From Bacteroidota bacterium (GTDB lineage: Bacteria; Bacteroidota; Bacteroidia; Flavobacteriales; Weeksellaceae): DNA of 64,000 bases. The stretch spans positions 1 to 64,000 of the forward strand of contig JAEXAR010000020.1 of the NCBI GenBank assembly GCA_023394415.1. The letters run 5' to 3'. How positions within the stretch are numbered: position 1 is the stretch's first letter; each line of letters starts with the position of its first letter. The position numbers were made by a program, and so were the translations under genes. This document shows positions 16,619-24,860 of the stretch, in pieces. The notes below the pieces were generated by a model that was given only the letters and a program-made list of their open reading frames with translations, did no database searches and had not been told where the DNA came from.

Positions 16619-16703
16619 AAACGCAAAGAACGCAAAGATTTTATTTTATAGCTTTGAAAAATATTTTTAAGGTCGCAAAGGTTCATCAAAAGATGAACTT
16701 TTT
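16619..16703. repeat. GCAAAG-rich dispersed repeat, copy 1
   Basis: Begins AAACGCAAAGAACGCAAAG, then CTTTGAAAAATATTTTTAAG, then GTCGCAAAG and the hairpin GTTCATC-AAAA-GATGAAC (16681-16698). Related copies at 31291, 33499 and 39591 carry GAACATC/GATGTTC-type stems, so the stem sequence covaries. Confidence 0.75.
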
Positions 16704-16732
16704 AAATTCAATAAGTTCATTTAATTAAAATT

Positions 16733-16753
16733 CTTCGGACTTCGGACTTCAGA
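16733..16753. repeat. Heptanucleotide array (3 units) after the sigma factor gene
   Basis: CTTCGGA, CTTCGGA and CTTCAGA in direct order, immediately next to the TAG stop (16754-16756) of the ECF sigma gene. Confidence 0.6.
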
Positions 16754-17314
16754 CTATTCAGTATCGAAATCGTGGTTTTTGAGAAGTTCGGCGAGGACTT
16801 TTTTGGCGCGCATAATACGAACCTTCGTATTGGAAACGGATAAATTGAGTTCCTCAGAAATTTCTTTGATGCTTTTTTCTTCAAAAAATCGTAAACGTAT
16901 GATTTCCTGATAATTATTATCCATACTTTCTACGATTTTCTGGATTTTTTGTTGGTCTTCTTCTGAAATTAAAAGTTCTTCGGGAGATTTGGCAAATTGA
17001 TTGCGAACATCATGTAGATCTTCAGTTGCATCTTCATTTTCACGACTTCTTTTTCTCCAAAAATCAATAATGGTATTTTGTGCAATCGTTAATATCCAAG
17101 TTTTAAATTGAAAATTAGGGTCGTATAAATCCAATTTGCTTAAGACTTTTGAGAAAACATTCACCGTAATTTCATCGGCATCGTTTTCATCATTCACTTT
17201 TTTGAGCACAAATGAAAAAACATCCACCCAAAAAAGATTGATGAGCCTGGTTTGTGCTTTTTGATCTTTTCGGCTTGCTTGAAGAATGAGTTCTAAAAGT
17301 TGCTGTTCTTTCAT
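16754..17314 (-). CDS. ECF-type RNA polymerase sigma factor
   Basis: Sigma-70 family factor of 186 residues with region 2 (about 20-90; FSFVLKKVNDENDADEITVNVFSKV and FQFKTWILTIAQNTIIDFWRKR) and region 4 (about 125-180; EIIRLRFFEEKSIKEISEELNLSVSNTKVRIMRAKK, a clear HTH). Regions 1 and 3 are missing, as in ECF factors. It would direct RNA polymerase to a small stress regulon. No anti-sigma factor is adjacent: the upstream gene encodes a small lipoprotein, the downstream one lipA. The regulon cannot be told from this window. Confidence 0.93.
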   Translation of the reverse strand: MKEQQLLELILQASRKDQKAQTRLINLFWVDVFSFVLKKVNDENDADEITVNVFSKVLSKLDLYDPNFQFKTWILTIAQNTIIDFWRKRSRENEDATEDLHDVRNQFAKSPEELLISEEDQQKIQKIVESMDNNYQEIIRLRFFEEKSIKEISEELNLSVSNTKVRIMRAKKVLAELLKNHDFDTE

Positions 17315-17369
17315 CGTCGTGCGAAATTACGGATTTTTGCACGATTTAAAAATTAATGAATTTTAGTCT

Positions 17370-17819
17370 TTATTTCGCTTTTAAACGGTAAATCGTATTT
17401 TCTAGTTTGAAAGAAGCGGTATTGTCTGAAATAAAGAATTCTGGTAACTTATCTGCGTTTTTATAGGTTGCTGTGGAATCTGTTTTGGTTTGTAAATAAA
17501 GCCAAGGAAAATCTTTTCCATTATCTGAAATCACAACTACAGGTGTACCTTCTTCATCACTTCTGAATGTGATTTTAAAGGTTTTTCCTTCGCCTTCGTA
17601 AATGGCTTCATACTTTCCTTCTTTTTCAAAATTTGAAATGTTTCTTTGAAATGCGTTAAGTGAATCTGTAATAATTGTATCCGAAACCACAGAATCTACC
17701 GTAGTTGATACAATATTTCCTGTTGTATCTCCTAGGGTTTCTGTAAGTTCTTTTGATTGCTTTGTGCAACCTATAACTAAAACTACTGATAATAAAAGAG
17801 TTGAGATCGAGATTTTCAC
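17370..17819 (-). CDS. Small lipoprotein of unknown function
   Basis: Protein of 149 residues with lipobox VIGC after a hydrophobic signal MKISISTLLLSVVLV. The mature part is Thr/Ser/Val-rich near the N-terminus (TGNIVSTTVDSVVSDTIITDS), then forms a small domain with YEGEGKTFKITFRSDEEG and FPWLYLQTK. I do not recognise a family. It lies 55 bp upstream of the ECF sigma gene on the same strand, so it might be cotranscribed with it, but it is too small and lacks a helix to act as a typical anti-sigma factor. Confidence 0.75.
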   Translation of the reverse strand: MKISISTLLLSVVLVIGCTKQSKELTETLGDTTGNIVSTTVDSVVSDTIITDSLNAFQRNISNFEKEGKYEAIYEGEGKTFKITFRSDEEGTPVVVISDNGKDFPWLYLQTKTDSTATYKNADKLPEFFISDNTASFKLENTIYRLKAK

Positions 17820-17911
17820 TTCATTTTTTTTATAATGTTTTCAATTGTTGTTCCAACAGAAGTAAAAGTGGTTATATAATTTTTTCAAAAACTATCAATT
17901 TTAATGTCTCC

Positions 17912-18075
17912 GCCTTTTCCGCGTGAGTGATGGTAAGGGTGCGAGCAGTATGCAGCGCAGCGAAATACCGAAACGAAGTGCAGCCCTGAACAGCACGACC
18001 CGAGCGAATGTATGGTTTGTCGCGACGACGAAGGAGGAGCGTCGAAATAATGAGTGAGCGAGGGACACGCCCAAA
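17912..18075. other. GC-rich GCGA-periodic intergenic block before tyrS
   Basis: This stretch is visibly much richer in G and C than its surroundings and is full of GCGA/CGAA words (GTGCGAGCAG, GCGCAGCGAAA, CCGAGCGAA, GTCGCGACGACGAAG, GAGTGAGCGAGGG). A similar word cluster occurs at about 150-170. It has no convincing ORF of its own; the apparent N-terminal extension of tyrS is a translation of it. It may be a dispersed repeat or an RNA. Confidence 0.5.
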
Positions 18076-18090
18076 ATCAACCGAAAATAC

Positions 18091-18098
18091 TATCTTTG
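18091..18098 (+). promoter_or_regulatory. -7 box (TATCTTTG) of tyrS; decides the start
   Basis: Perfect TAnnTTTG 20 nt before the ATG at 18119. It lies inside the longer open frame, so the short reading of tyrS is the likely one. Confidence 0.5.
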
Positions 18099-18118
18099 CA
18101 CATCAAAATTTTGACGGA

Positions 18119-19414
18119 ATGAATGCTTTTATTGAAGAACTGAAATGGCGCGGACTGTATGCTGATATGATGCCCGGAACCGATGAACAACTTAATAAGG
18201 AAATTACAACGGCTTATATCGGCTTCGATCCTACTGCAGACTCACTGCACATCGGAAGTTTGATACAGATAAAAATCTTGGCTCATTTTCAGCAGCACGG
18301 ACACAAACCTATTGCTTTGGTTGGTGGCGCTACAGGAATGATTGGCGATCCTTCGGGAAAATCTTCAGAAAGAAATCTTTTGGATGAAGCCACGCTGAAC
18401 CATTATGTAGATTGCCTAAAAGCGCAACTGTCTAAATTTATTGATTTTACAGGCGAAGGTGAAAACCGCGCAGAATTGGTAAATAACTACGACTGGATGA
18501 AGGACATCTCGTTCCTACAGTTTGCAAAAGACATCGGAAAGCACATCACAGTGAATTATATGATGGCAAAAGACTCTGTGAAAAAACGTTTTTCCGGTGA
18601 AGAAGGTGTTGAAGGAATGAGTTTTACTGAATTTACTTACCAACTTTTACAGGGATACGACTTTCTGCATCTTTACAAAGAGAAAAACGTGAAACTGCAA
18701 ATGGGCGGTTCTGACCAATGGGGAAATATCACCACCGGTACAGAACTGATACGCCGTAAAGTGCAGGGAGAAGCATTTGCTCTGACCGTTCCACTCATTA
18801 CAAAAGCAGATGGTTCTAAGTTTGGAAAATCTGAAAGTGGTGAAAATTATTGGCTCGATGCGAAGAAAACTTCGCCTTATAAATTTTACCAATTTTGGCT
18901 GAATGCAACGGATGAAGATGCCGAGATATTTATTAAATTCTACACCTTCCTTGGTAAAGATGAGATTGATAACCTTATTGAAGAGCATAAAATTGCACCT
19001 CACGAAAGAAAATTGCAGAAGAAACTGGCTGAAGAAGTAACTGTTTGGGTTCATAACAGAGAAGAATATGAAAAAGCAGTGAAAGCCTCTGAAATTCTCT
19101 TCGGACGTTCTACTGCTGAAGATCTTGTAAAGCTTGATGAAGAATTATTCCTTGAGATTTTTGATGGTGTTCCGCAAATAGAAGCTGCAAAGGCTGAAAT
19201 TGTTGGCGCCAACATCGTTGATCTTCTTTCAGATAAGTCAGGGTTTCTGAAATCTAAAAGTGAGGCACAACGCGAGCTGAAAGGCAATGCCATTTCTGTA
19301 AATAAAGAAAAAGTAAACGACACTTTTACAACACAGGAAAGCGATTTAATCGACGGTAAATTTCTTTTATTGCAAAAAGGAAAGAAAAATTACTTTATTG
19401 TAAAAACTATTTAA
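18119..19414 (+). CDS. tyrS: Tyrosyl-tRNA synthetase
   Basis: Class I aminoacyl-tRNA synthetase of 431 residues, the normal size for bacterial TyrRS. The HIGH-type motif reads HIGS and the second signature is KFGKS (SKFGKSESGENYW). The C-terminal S4-like RNA-binding domain (LKSKSEAQRELKGNAISVNKEKV) is complete. It charges tRNA-Tyr. I start at MNAFIEELKWRG: the frame is open 37 codons further upstream to 18008, but that extension (MYGLSRRRRRSV...) translates the GC-rich intergenic block and contains the promoter box. Confidence 0.97.
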   Translation: MNAFIEELKWRGLYADMMPGTDEQLNKEITTAYIGFDPTADSLHIGSLIQIKILAHFQQHGHKPIALVGGATGMIGDPSGKSSERNLLDEATLNHYVDCLKAQLSKFIDFTGEGENRAELVNNYDWMKDISFLQFAKDIGKHITVNYMMAKDSVKKRFSGEEGVEGMSFTEFTYQLLQGYDFLHLYKEKNVKLQMGGSDQWGNITTGTELIRRKVQGEAFALTVPLITKADGSKFGKSESGENYWLDAKKTSPYKFYQFWLNATDEDAEIFIKFYTFLGKDEIDNLIEEHKIAPHERKLQKKLAEEVTVWVHNREEYEKAVKASEILFGRSTAEDLVKLDEELFLEIFDGVPQIEAAKAEIVGANIVDLLSDKSGFLKSKSEAQRELKGNAISVNKEKVNDTFTTQESDLIDGKFLLLQKGKKNYFIVKTI

Positions 19415-19433
19415 GTCATGAATAAAATTTGTT

Positions 19434-19459
19434 AAAAATCCGGAAATTTCCGGCTTTTC
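19434..19459 (+). terminator. Terminator after tyrS
   Basis: Perfect palindrome CCGGAAATTTCCGG (19440-19453) flanked by an A run and CTTTTCT; it lies 25 bp past the tyrS stop. Confidence 0.65.
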
Positions 19460-19483
19460 TATTTAGAAAAGATTGAAAATCAC

Positions 19484-19491
19484 TAACTTTG
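19484..19491 (+). promoter_or_regulatory. Candidate -7 box (TAACTTTG) of the desaturase gene
   Basis: Perfect TAnnTTTG ending 22 nt before the ATG at 19513. Confidence 0.45.
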
Positions 19492-19512
19492 TAATATCTA
19501 ATAAAAGTTTAA

Positions 19513-20268
19513 ATGGCAATAATAATTTTCATCATAGTTCTGTGGTATTCAGGACTATTCTTTCAGACGTTTTTTCTTCACCGATACGCTGCGCATCAAA
19601 GTTTTACGATGTCTAAATTTGGAGAAAAGCTGTGTTATGTTTTAACGTGGATCACTCAGGGTTCCAATTACTTAAGCGCTTACGGTTATGGTGTAATGCA
19701 CAGAATGCACCATGCTTTTGCTGATACCGAGAAAGATCCCCATTCTCCAAAATATGATCCTAATCCTTTAGCAATGATGTGGAGAACAAAAAATATCTAC
19801 CAACAAATCAATAAACAGAAAATTGTGGTAGAAGAAAAATTCACCAAGAATGTTCCGCAATGGAAATCATTTGATCGTTTTGCGAGTTCTTGGGGTTCTA
19901 GATTAGGCTGGGGAGTGCTTTACACCTTGTTTTTCATCTTTTTTGCAGATCAATGGTGGCATTGGTTATTTTTGCCTGTAGCATATTTAATGGCGCCAAT
20001 TCATGGGATGATTATCAATTGGTTTGGACACATTTACGGCTATGTGAATTTTAAAGTAAAAGATACTTCTAAAAATCTTTTTCATTTCGATTGGTTAATG
20101 CTGGGAGAAGGTTATCACAATAATCACCATAAATATGGAGGAAGAGCCAATTTTGGGGGTGTAAGATGGCACGAGATTGACGTGACGTATTTAATAATGT
20201 TGCTTCTTGAAAAATTCGGCTGGATAAAATTGAACAGAGTTATAGCGACACCAAAACGAGAAATCTAA
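19513..20268 (+). CDS. Acyl-CoA desaturase (fatty acid desaturase)
   Basis: Membrane-bound di-iron desaturase of 251 residues. The three histidine boxes are present: FLHRYAAH (HxxxxH type), HRMHHAF (HxxHH) and HNNHH. Hydrophobic helices flank them (about 5-20, 130-155 and 160-180). It introduces a double bond in acyl chains (delta-9 type), which adjusts membrane fluidity; an electron donor is needed and is not encoded here. The gene has its own promoter box and a perfect palindromic terminator, so it is monocistronic. Confidence 0.92.
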   Translation: MAIIIFIIVLWYSGLFFQTFFLHRYAAHQSFTMSKFGEKLCYVLTWITQGSNYLSAYGYGVMHRMHHAFADTEKDPHSPKYDPNPLAMMWRTKNIYQQINKQKIVVEEKFTKNVPQWKSFDRFASSWGSRLGWGVLYTLFFIFFADQWWHWLFLPVAYLMAPIHGMIINWFGHIYGYVNFKVKDTSKNLFHFDWLMLGEGYHNNHHKYGGRANFGGVRWHEIDVTYLIMLLLEKFGWIKLNRVIATPKREI

Positions 20269-20283
20269 AAAAATAAAATATTA

Positions 20284-20311
20284 ATAAATCCGGACAATTG
20301 TCCGGATTTAT
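20284..20311 (+). terminator. Perfect-palindrome terminator after the desaturase gene
   Basis: ATAAATCCGGACAA/TTGTCCGGATTTAT is a 28-bp perfect palindrome followed by GTTTTTC. It could work in both directions. Confidence 0.75.
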
Positions 20312-20370
20312 GTTTTTCAAACATGATTTAGAGTTCATAAATTCTCATTTTTATCATTAGAATTTTAATT

Positions 20371-20378
20371 TATCTTTG
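20371..20378 (+). promoter_or_regulatory. -7 box (TATCTTTG) at a leaderless spacing
   Basis: Perfect TAnnTTTG whose last G is 5 nt before the A of the ATG at 20383, so transcription would begin at the start codon. Confidence 0.45.
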
Positions 20379-20382
20379 CTTT

Positions 20383-21021
20383 ATGGAATTACAATATCTG
20401 GTTCGTGAACCTCAAAATATCACATCCGAAACTCCAATACTGTTTATGATTCACGGATACGGAAGCAATGAAGAAGACTTGTTTTCTTTCGTTCCTACCC
20501 TTCCCGAAAATTGGTTGGTAGTAAGTTACCGTGCACCAAGAAATACAGATTATGAAGGTTATTCGTGGTATGATATCGATTTTATGGATCAGGAAAAATT
20601 CATCAATAAAGAACAAGCAATCGAATCCTTAAATGCACTTTTACATAGCATTGTGGATGTAAGAAAAAGATATGGCATCACAACTGGAGCAAACCATTTG
20701 TGCGGCTTTAGTCAGGGTGGAATCCTAAGCTATGCTTTAGCGCTTAAAAACCCTCATCTGTTTTCGAAAATAGCGTGTTTAAGTTGCTATCCTGAGCCTA
20801 AAATTATGGGTGATATTGTGAAAGACAAGAAGAAGCTGGAGCATCTTCGTTTCTTCATTTCGCACGGCAATGATGACGCAATTATCCCTTTAGAATGGGG
20901 CCGAAAAGCAGCAGATTTATTATATGATTTGGGTTGTTACTTCACATTCAGAGAGTATGTGAGTGGACACGGCGTTAACCAGAAAAACTATATGGATTTG
21001 ATGGATTTCTTCAGCAAATAA
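20383..21021 (+). CDS. Alpha/beta hydrolase, carboxylesterase/phospholipase type
   Basis: Serine hydrolase of 212 residues, similar to the carboxylesterase 2/lysophospholipase-like YpfH group. It has the oxyanion motif MIHGYGSNEEDLF, nucleophile motif GFSQGG, Asp in SHGNDDAIIP and catalytic His in GHGVN. It has no signal peptide, so it is cytosolic. It hydrolyses short-chain esters or acyl thioesters; the substrate is not known. The stop codon abuts that of the convergent lrp gene with zero spacing. Confidence 0.9.
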   Translation: MELQYLVREPQNITSETPILFMIHGYGSNEEDLFSFVPTLPENWLVVSYRAPRNTDYEGYSWYDIDFMDQEKFINKEQAIESLNALLHSIVDVRKRYGITTGANHLCGFSQGGILSYALALKNPHLFSKIACLSCYPEPKIMGDIVKDKKKLEHLRFFISHGNDDAIIPLEWGRKAADLLYDLGCYFTFREYVSGHGVNQKNYMDLMDFFSK

Positions 21022-21483
21022 TCAGTCTGTAGAAATTACCGTTGTATGTTTTACTTCCTTTATAGAAAATGAGCTTTGTGTACTCGCAATGTTCTGTAAA
21101 TTTGTCAGTTTGGTTACCATAAATTCCCGATAATCTTTAATATCCTTAACGCAGATTTTCAAAATATAATCGTAATCTCCACTCACATGGAAGCATTCTA
21201 AAACTTCTGGGAACGCTACAATCTCTTTTTCAAACTGGGTGATATATTCTTTGCGGTGTTGTAAAAGTTTTACGTGGCAAAGCACTATGAAATCTTTATG
21301 AACTTTCTGTTTATCGATAAGAGCCACATATTTCTCGATAACATTCTGTTTCTCCAGTTTTTTAATTCTCTCAAAAACTGCAGTGACCGATAAATCGAGC
21401 TCATTGGCAAGTTCTTTCGTGGTTTTTTTAGAGTCGGTTTGCAATAAAAAAAGCAATTTTCTATCCTTTTCGTCAAGTTGCAT
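21022..21483 (-). CDS. Lrp/AsnC family transcriptional regulator
   Basis: Regulator of 153 residues with an N-terminal HTH (LDEKDRKLLFLLQTDSKKTTKELANELDLSVTAVFERIKKLEKQNVIEKYVALID) and a C-terminal RAM/AsnC ligand domain containing VLECFHVSGDYDYILKICVKDIKDY. It binds DNA as multimers and senses amino acids. It is divergent from a Cys/Met-metabolism PLP enzyme across 155 bp; by analogy with Pseudomonas MdeR and its methionine gamma-lyase, it probably controls that gene. A -7 box for this gene is at 21519-21526. Confidence 0.93.
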   Translation of the reverse strand: MQLDEKDRKLLFLLQTDSKKTTKELANELDLSVTAVFERIKKLEKQNVIEKYVALIDKQKVHKDFIVLCHVKLLQHRKEYITQFEKEIVAFPEVLECFHVSGDYDYILKICVKDIKDYREFMVTKLTNLQNIASTQSSFSIKEVKHTTVISTD

Positions 21484-21518
21484 CAGAAATATTTTTGGTG
21501 AATGAGAAATACACCTTG

Positions 21519-21526
21519 CAAATTTA
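21519..21526 (-). promoter_or_regulatory. Candidate -7 box (TAAATTTG) of the lrp gene
   Basis: Perfect TAnnTTTG on the minus strand, 36 nt before the lrp ATG, in the divergent gap to the PLP enzyme gene. Confidence 0.45.
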
Positions 21527-21638
21527 GATTAATATTCAAAAAATCATTTAAAATTTAAATTTATTTTCTAAAAATCACCAAGATTATTGTATTAAAGTCG
21601 ATTTATTCTGATTTTTAAGAAACAAAAATTAAAGAAAA

Positions 21639-22841
21639 ATGGAAGATTTTAACGCAGCAAACCACATTCAGGATTTACAATATTTTGGTGAATTTGGAGG
21701 TGTCAACCCTTCAATTTCTGACAGTTCAACCTACACATTTCTTTCAGCAAAAAAAATGTTTGACACGTTTGAAGGCAATGCTGAAGGCTGTTATCTATAT
21801 TCGCGTCATTCTTCGCCCAGCAATCTTTATTTATCGGCAGCTTTGGCAAAAATGGAAGGTACGGAAAGTGCAAATGTTACCGCTTCAGGAATGGGTGCTA
21901 TTACTTCTACTCTTCTTCAATTGTGCAAAAGTGGTGATCACATTATCTCTAGCAGAACAATTTATGGAGGCACTTACGCTTTTATGAAAAATTTTCTTCC
22001 CGGTTTCAAGATCGAAACCTCATTTGTGGATATAACCGATTTACAAAAGGTTGAAGACGCCATTAATGCAAACACAAAAGTGATTTACAGCGAAACCGTT
22101 AGCAATCCTCTTCTAGAAATTGCAGATTTAAAGGAACTATCGAAAATTGCAAAAAAACACAATCTGAAATTGGTGGTTGATAATACTTTTTCACCACTTA
22201 CAGTTTCTCCACAACTTTTAGGCGCTGATGTTACCATTCATTCACTTACCAAATTCATCAATGGAAGCAGTGATACCGTTGGAGGTGTGGTATGTGGCAC
22301 TCAAGAACTGATCAATGATTTGAAAGATGTGAATTCCGGAGCATGTATGTTGTTGGGACCAACAATGGACAGCCTTCGTGCAGCAAGTATTCTGAAAAAT
22401 TTGAGAACACTTCATATCAGGATGAAAAAACATAGTGAAAACGCACAATTTTTGGCAGAAAAATGGGAACAGGACGGCCTTAAGCTGAAATATCCCGGAT
22501 TAAAAAGTCATCCACAACACGAATTGTACAAAACTATGATTCACCAAGAATATGGTTTTGGAGGTTTAATCGCTTTAGATGTAGAAACTGTAGAAAAGGC
22601 TAATGAACTGATTGAAATGATGCAGAATGAAAACCTCGGTTATCTTGCGGTAAGTTTAGGATTTTACAAAACACTATTTTCAGCTTCTGGAACCTCAACC
22701 TCATCAGAAATTCCGGAAGATGAACAAAAAGAAATGGGACTTTCGCCGGGTTTAATACGCTTTTCCATTGGTTTAGATCACGATATTGAACGAACTTACC
22801 AGAAAATGAAATCTTGTATGAAAAAAGTGGGTGTACTTTAA
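21639..22841 (+). CDS. PLP-dependent trans-sulfuration-family enzyme (methionine gamma-lyase-like)
   Basis: Cys/Met metabolism PLP enzyme of 400 residues. PLP binds at K205 (HSLTKFINGSSD), with D181 to the pyridine and Y54/R56 in YSRHSSPS. The family includes cystathionine gamma-synthase and -lyase, homocysteine synthases and methionine gamma-lyase. The residue after YGG is Thr (Y109-G-G-T); methionine gamma-lyases usually have YGCT with an active-site Cys, absent here, so the specificity is uncertain. The divergent Lrp regulator favours amino-acid catabolism. A terminator follows at 22893. Confidence 0.88.
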   Translation: MEDFNAANHIQDLQYFGEFGGVNPSISDSSTYTFLSAKKMFDTFEGNAEGCYLYSRHSSPSNLYLSAALAKMEGTESANVTASGMGAITSTLLQLCKSGDHIISSRTIYGGTYAFMKNFLPGFKIETSFVDITDLQKVEDAINANTKVIYSETVSNPLLEIADLKELSKIAKKHNLKLVVDNTFSPLTVSPQLLGADVTIHSLTKFINGSSDTVGGVVCGTQELINDLKDVNSGACMLLGPTMDSLRAASILKNLRTLHIRMKKHSENAQFLAEKWEQDGLKLKYPGLKSHPQHELYKTMIHQEYGFGGLIALDVETVEKANELIEMMQNENLGYLAVSLGFYKTLFSASGTSTSSEIPEDEQKEMGLSPGLIRFSIGLDHDIERTYQKMKSCMKKVGVL

Positions 22842-22892
22842 ATAAAACTTTGTACTAAACTAAATTGACTTTCATTTTACTTTTTATAGCAG

Positions 22893-22927
22893 AAGAGGCT
22901 TCCGAATTGGGAGTCTTTTCTTATTTT
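22893..22927 (+). terminator. Terminator after the PLP enzyme gene
   Basis: Eleven-bp stem AAGAGGCTTCC-GAATT-GGGAGTCTTTT (three G-U pairs) followed by CTTATTTTT. Confidence 0.65.
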
Positions 22928-22933
22928 TAGGGT

Positions 22934-23758
22934 ATGAAAAATTCTATTCTTCTTTTCGTTTTTCTATTTGTTTTGAATGTTAATGCACAGGAAAAACCTT
23001 CCACAGCAGAGGCTAATGTTAAAATTATTTCCGATCATTTTGAGATGCCTCAGTTGGAACGAAATCGAAGAATTTGGATTTACCTTCCTCCTGATTATGA
23101 AACTTCAAGGAAGAAATACCCTGTGATGTATCTTCACGACGGGCAAAACCTTTTCGATGACCGCACTTCCTATGCAGGAGAATGGCAGATTGATGAAAGC
23201 CTGAACCGAATTTTTGCTCAAAATAAAGAAAGTGCCATCATTGTTGGAATTGACAATGGTGGAGAAAAACGTATTGAGGAACTCTCACCTTTCAAAAATG
23301 AAAAATACGGCGGTGGAAACGGTGAAAATTATATGAAATTTATCGTAGAAACTTTGAAACCTTATATCGATAAAAACTACCGTACAAAATCTTGTAGAAA
23401 ATATACCACACTTGGAGGAAGTTCGCTTGGCGCACTGATTTCTGTTTACGGTGGTGTAAAACATCCTGAAACATTCGGAAATATATTGGCGTTTAGTAAT
23501 GCATTCTGGTTTAATGCAAAAGAACTGAATGATTATATCCGAAATACAAATAGCAATCTTAAAAGACAAAAATACTATTTCGTGCAAGGCAAACACGAAT
23601 CTGAAGATATGGATGAACAGACTTTGAAAGTCATCAACAATTTGAAATTGAGAAAAGTAAAAGCGAAAAACATCTACAACCGCTCCGATGAAGATGGAAA
23701 ACATAATGAAATGTACTGGCGTAGGGAGTTTCCGGGAGCTTTTTTGTGGTTAAATTGA
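22934..23758 (+). CDS. Secreted esterase (Esterase D / Fes-like alpha/beta hydrolase)
   Basis: Hydrolase of 274 residues with a cleavable signal peptide (MKNSILLFVFLFVLNVNAQ). The body matches the esterase D superfamily (PF00756 type): YPVMYLHDGQNLFDD, nucleophile motif GGSSLGALIS and a C-terminal His in KHNEMYWRREF. Members include feruloyl esterases, enterochelin esterase-like and S-formylglutathione hydrolase-like enzymes; the exact substrate is unknown. The gene begins only 6 bp after a putative terminator. A possible structured RNA lies downstream at 23887. Confidence 0.88.
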   Translation: MKNSILLFVFLFVLNVNAQEKPSTAEANVKIISDHFEMPQLERNRRIWIYLPPDYETSRKKYPVMYLHDGQNLFDDRTSYAGEWQIDESLNRIFAQNKESAIIVGIDNGGEKRIEELSPFKNEKYGGGNGENYMKFIVETLKPYIDKNYRTKSCRKYTTLGGSSLGALISVYGGVKHPETFGNILAFSNAFWFNAKELNDYIRNTNSNLKRQKYYFVQGKHESEDMDEQTLKVINNLKLRKVKAKNIYNRSDEDGKHNEMYWRREFPGAFLWLN

Positions 23759-23886
23759 TTATTTCCCGAAGATTAGATTGTGATTATAAATCGGATGTGA
23801 CAAACCTAAATTTTTACTTTAAATTCTTTTGAGATTGTTTCGTTAGTTCTTTGTACTTCACTCCTTCAAATGACCTATTGTTTTAC

Positions 23887-23971
23887 TAGCCCTGATTGAA
23901 GCGGAAATACTTTTGCTTTTTTTCACATAAGGAAAAGCAAAAGATTGCAGTGGAAAGCAGGTTCCCGGCTT
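23887..23971 (+). ncRNA. Candidate structured RNA element, TAGCCCTGAT type
   Basis: TAGCCCTGATTGAAGCGG (23887-23904) is followed by an 11-bp hairpin, CTTTTGCTTTT (23910-23920) with AAAAGCAAAAG (23933-23943), then GCAGTGGAAAGCAGG and CCCGGCT, whose GGCT can pair with the 5' AGCC. This string recurs between genes in flavobacterial genomes as I know them and resembles what Rfam calls Flavo-1, but I could not verify that. It lies in the 3' region of the esterase gene; function unknown. Confidence 0.4.
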
Positions 23972-23983
23972 CAAAACAATTAT

Positions 23984-24484
23984 TTAATCGTAAGAATTCG
24001 GATGGCTTTTCCTAATTTCCTCCACCGTTCCCAAAACTTTGTCTTTTAAGGTATCCTGATATTTTTGGAGTTTCGTTGACACATTTTCATCAGCGCTTCC
24101 GATGATTTTTGCGGCTAAAATTCCGGCGTTTGTCGCACCGTTCAGAGCAACGGTCGCTACGGGAATTCCCGAAGGCATTTGCAAAATTGATAAAACAGAA
24201 TCCCAACCGTCGATAGAATTCGATGATAAAATCGGAACTCCGATTACGGGTAACGTTGTGCAACTTGCAACCATTCCCGGGAGATGTGCAGCACCTCCTG
24301 CTCCTGCAATAATGACTTTCAAGCCACGATCTTTGGCAGTTTTAGCATAATCAAACATTCGTTCGGGTGTTCGATGCGCTGATACAACTGTGAGTTCGTA
24401 AGGGATTTCAAGAGTTTTCAGGAAGTCTGCCGCTTGTTGCATAATTGCCAAATCGCTTTGGCTGCCCATAATAATTCCGACCAT
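23984..24484 (-). CDS. purE: N5-carboxyaminoimidazole ribonucleotide mutase
   Basis: Class I PurE of 166 residues, full length. The substrate-binding motifs are intact: GSQSDLAIMQQA, SAHRTPERM and AGAGGAAHLPGM. It interconverts N5-CAIR and CAIR in purine synthesis and works with PurK. Here purK is 1.7 kb away on the same strand with an unrelated plus-strand block between them, so they are not a direct operon. A near-consensus -7 box (TATCTTTA, 24506-24513) precedes the gene. Confidence 0.97.
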   Translation of the reverse strand: MVGIIMGSQSDLAIMQQAADFLKTLEIPYELTVVSAHRTPERMFDYAKTAKDRGLKVIIAGAGGAAHLPGMVASCTTLPVIGVPILSSNSIDGWDSVLSILQMPSGIPVATVALNGATNAGILAAKIIGSADENVSTKLQKYQDTLKDKVLGTVEEIRKSHPNSYD

Positions 24485-24552
24485 TTTACTTTTTATTTAT
24501 TCTTGTAAAGATAGGAAAATTATGACTGTTTGATGGAGACATCCCATGTGAA

Positions 24553-24640
24553 AAGTTAAACGCAAAGGCACAAACCGCTTTTTAATTGGGAAAATTCAAA
24601 ATTACGGCGCAAAGACACTTCGCTTTATTTTAATCAAAAA
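24553..24640. repeat. Divergent GCAAAG-rich repeat in the 376-bp purE upstream gap
   Basis: AAACGCAAAGGCACAAACCGC...GGCGCAAAGACACTTCGC resembles the GCAAAG repeat family. The rest of 24485-24860 is AT-rich and holds no gene I can support; it precedes the decayed MFS gene. Confidence 0.45.
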
Positions 24641-24860
24641 AATTATTTTTCAATTTGGACAAAGTCAAAAACCTTCCGCCTTAAAAACATGAAATTTTCA
24701 ATTTCAAAAACTTTTTTGGGTCTTTGCTTTAAAAAAAAATCAAAAATTATAGATGAATTAAATTTTAAGAATCGGTAAAGTTGCGCTTCCGCCTTTGTTT
24801 ACGGTGATTTAATTGCTTAGATTCGTTCCATATTTCAGAGGATTTGTGAAGACTGATATC

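Noticed and set aside
24485..24860. Search for a riboswitch or leader upstream of purE
   Set aside because: No purine-riboswitch-like core could be seen; the stretch is AT-rich with one repeat copy.
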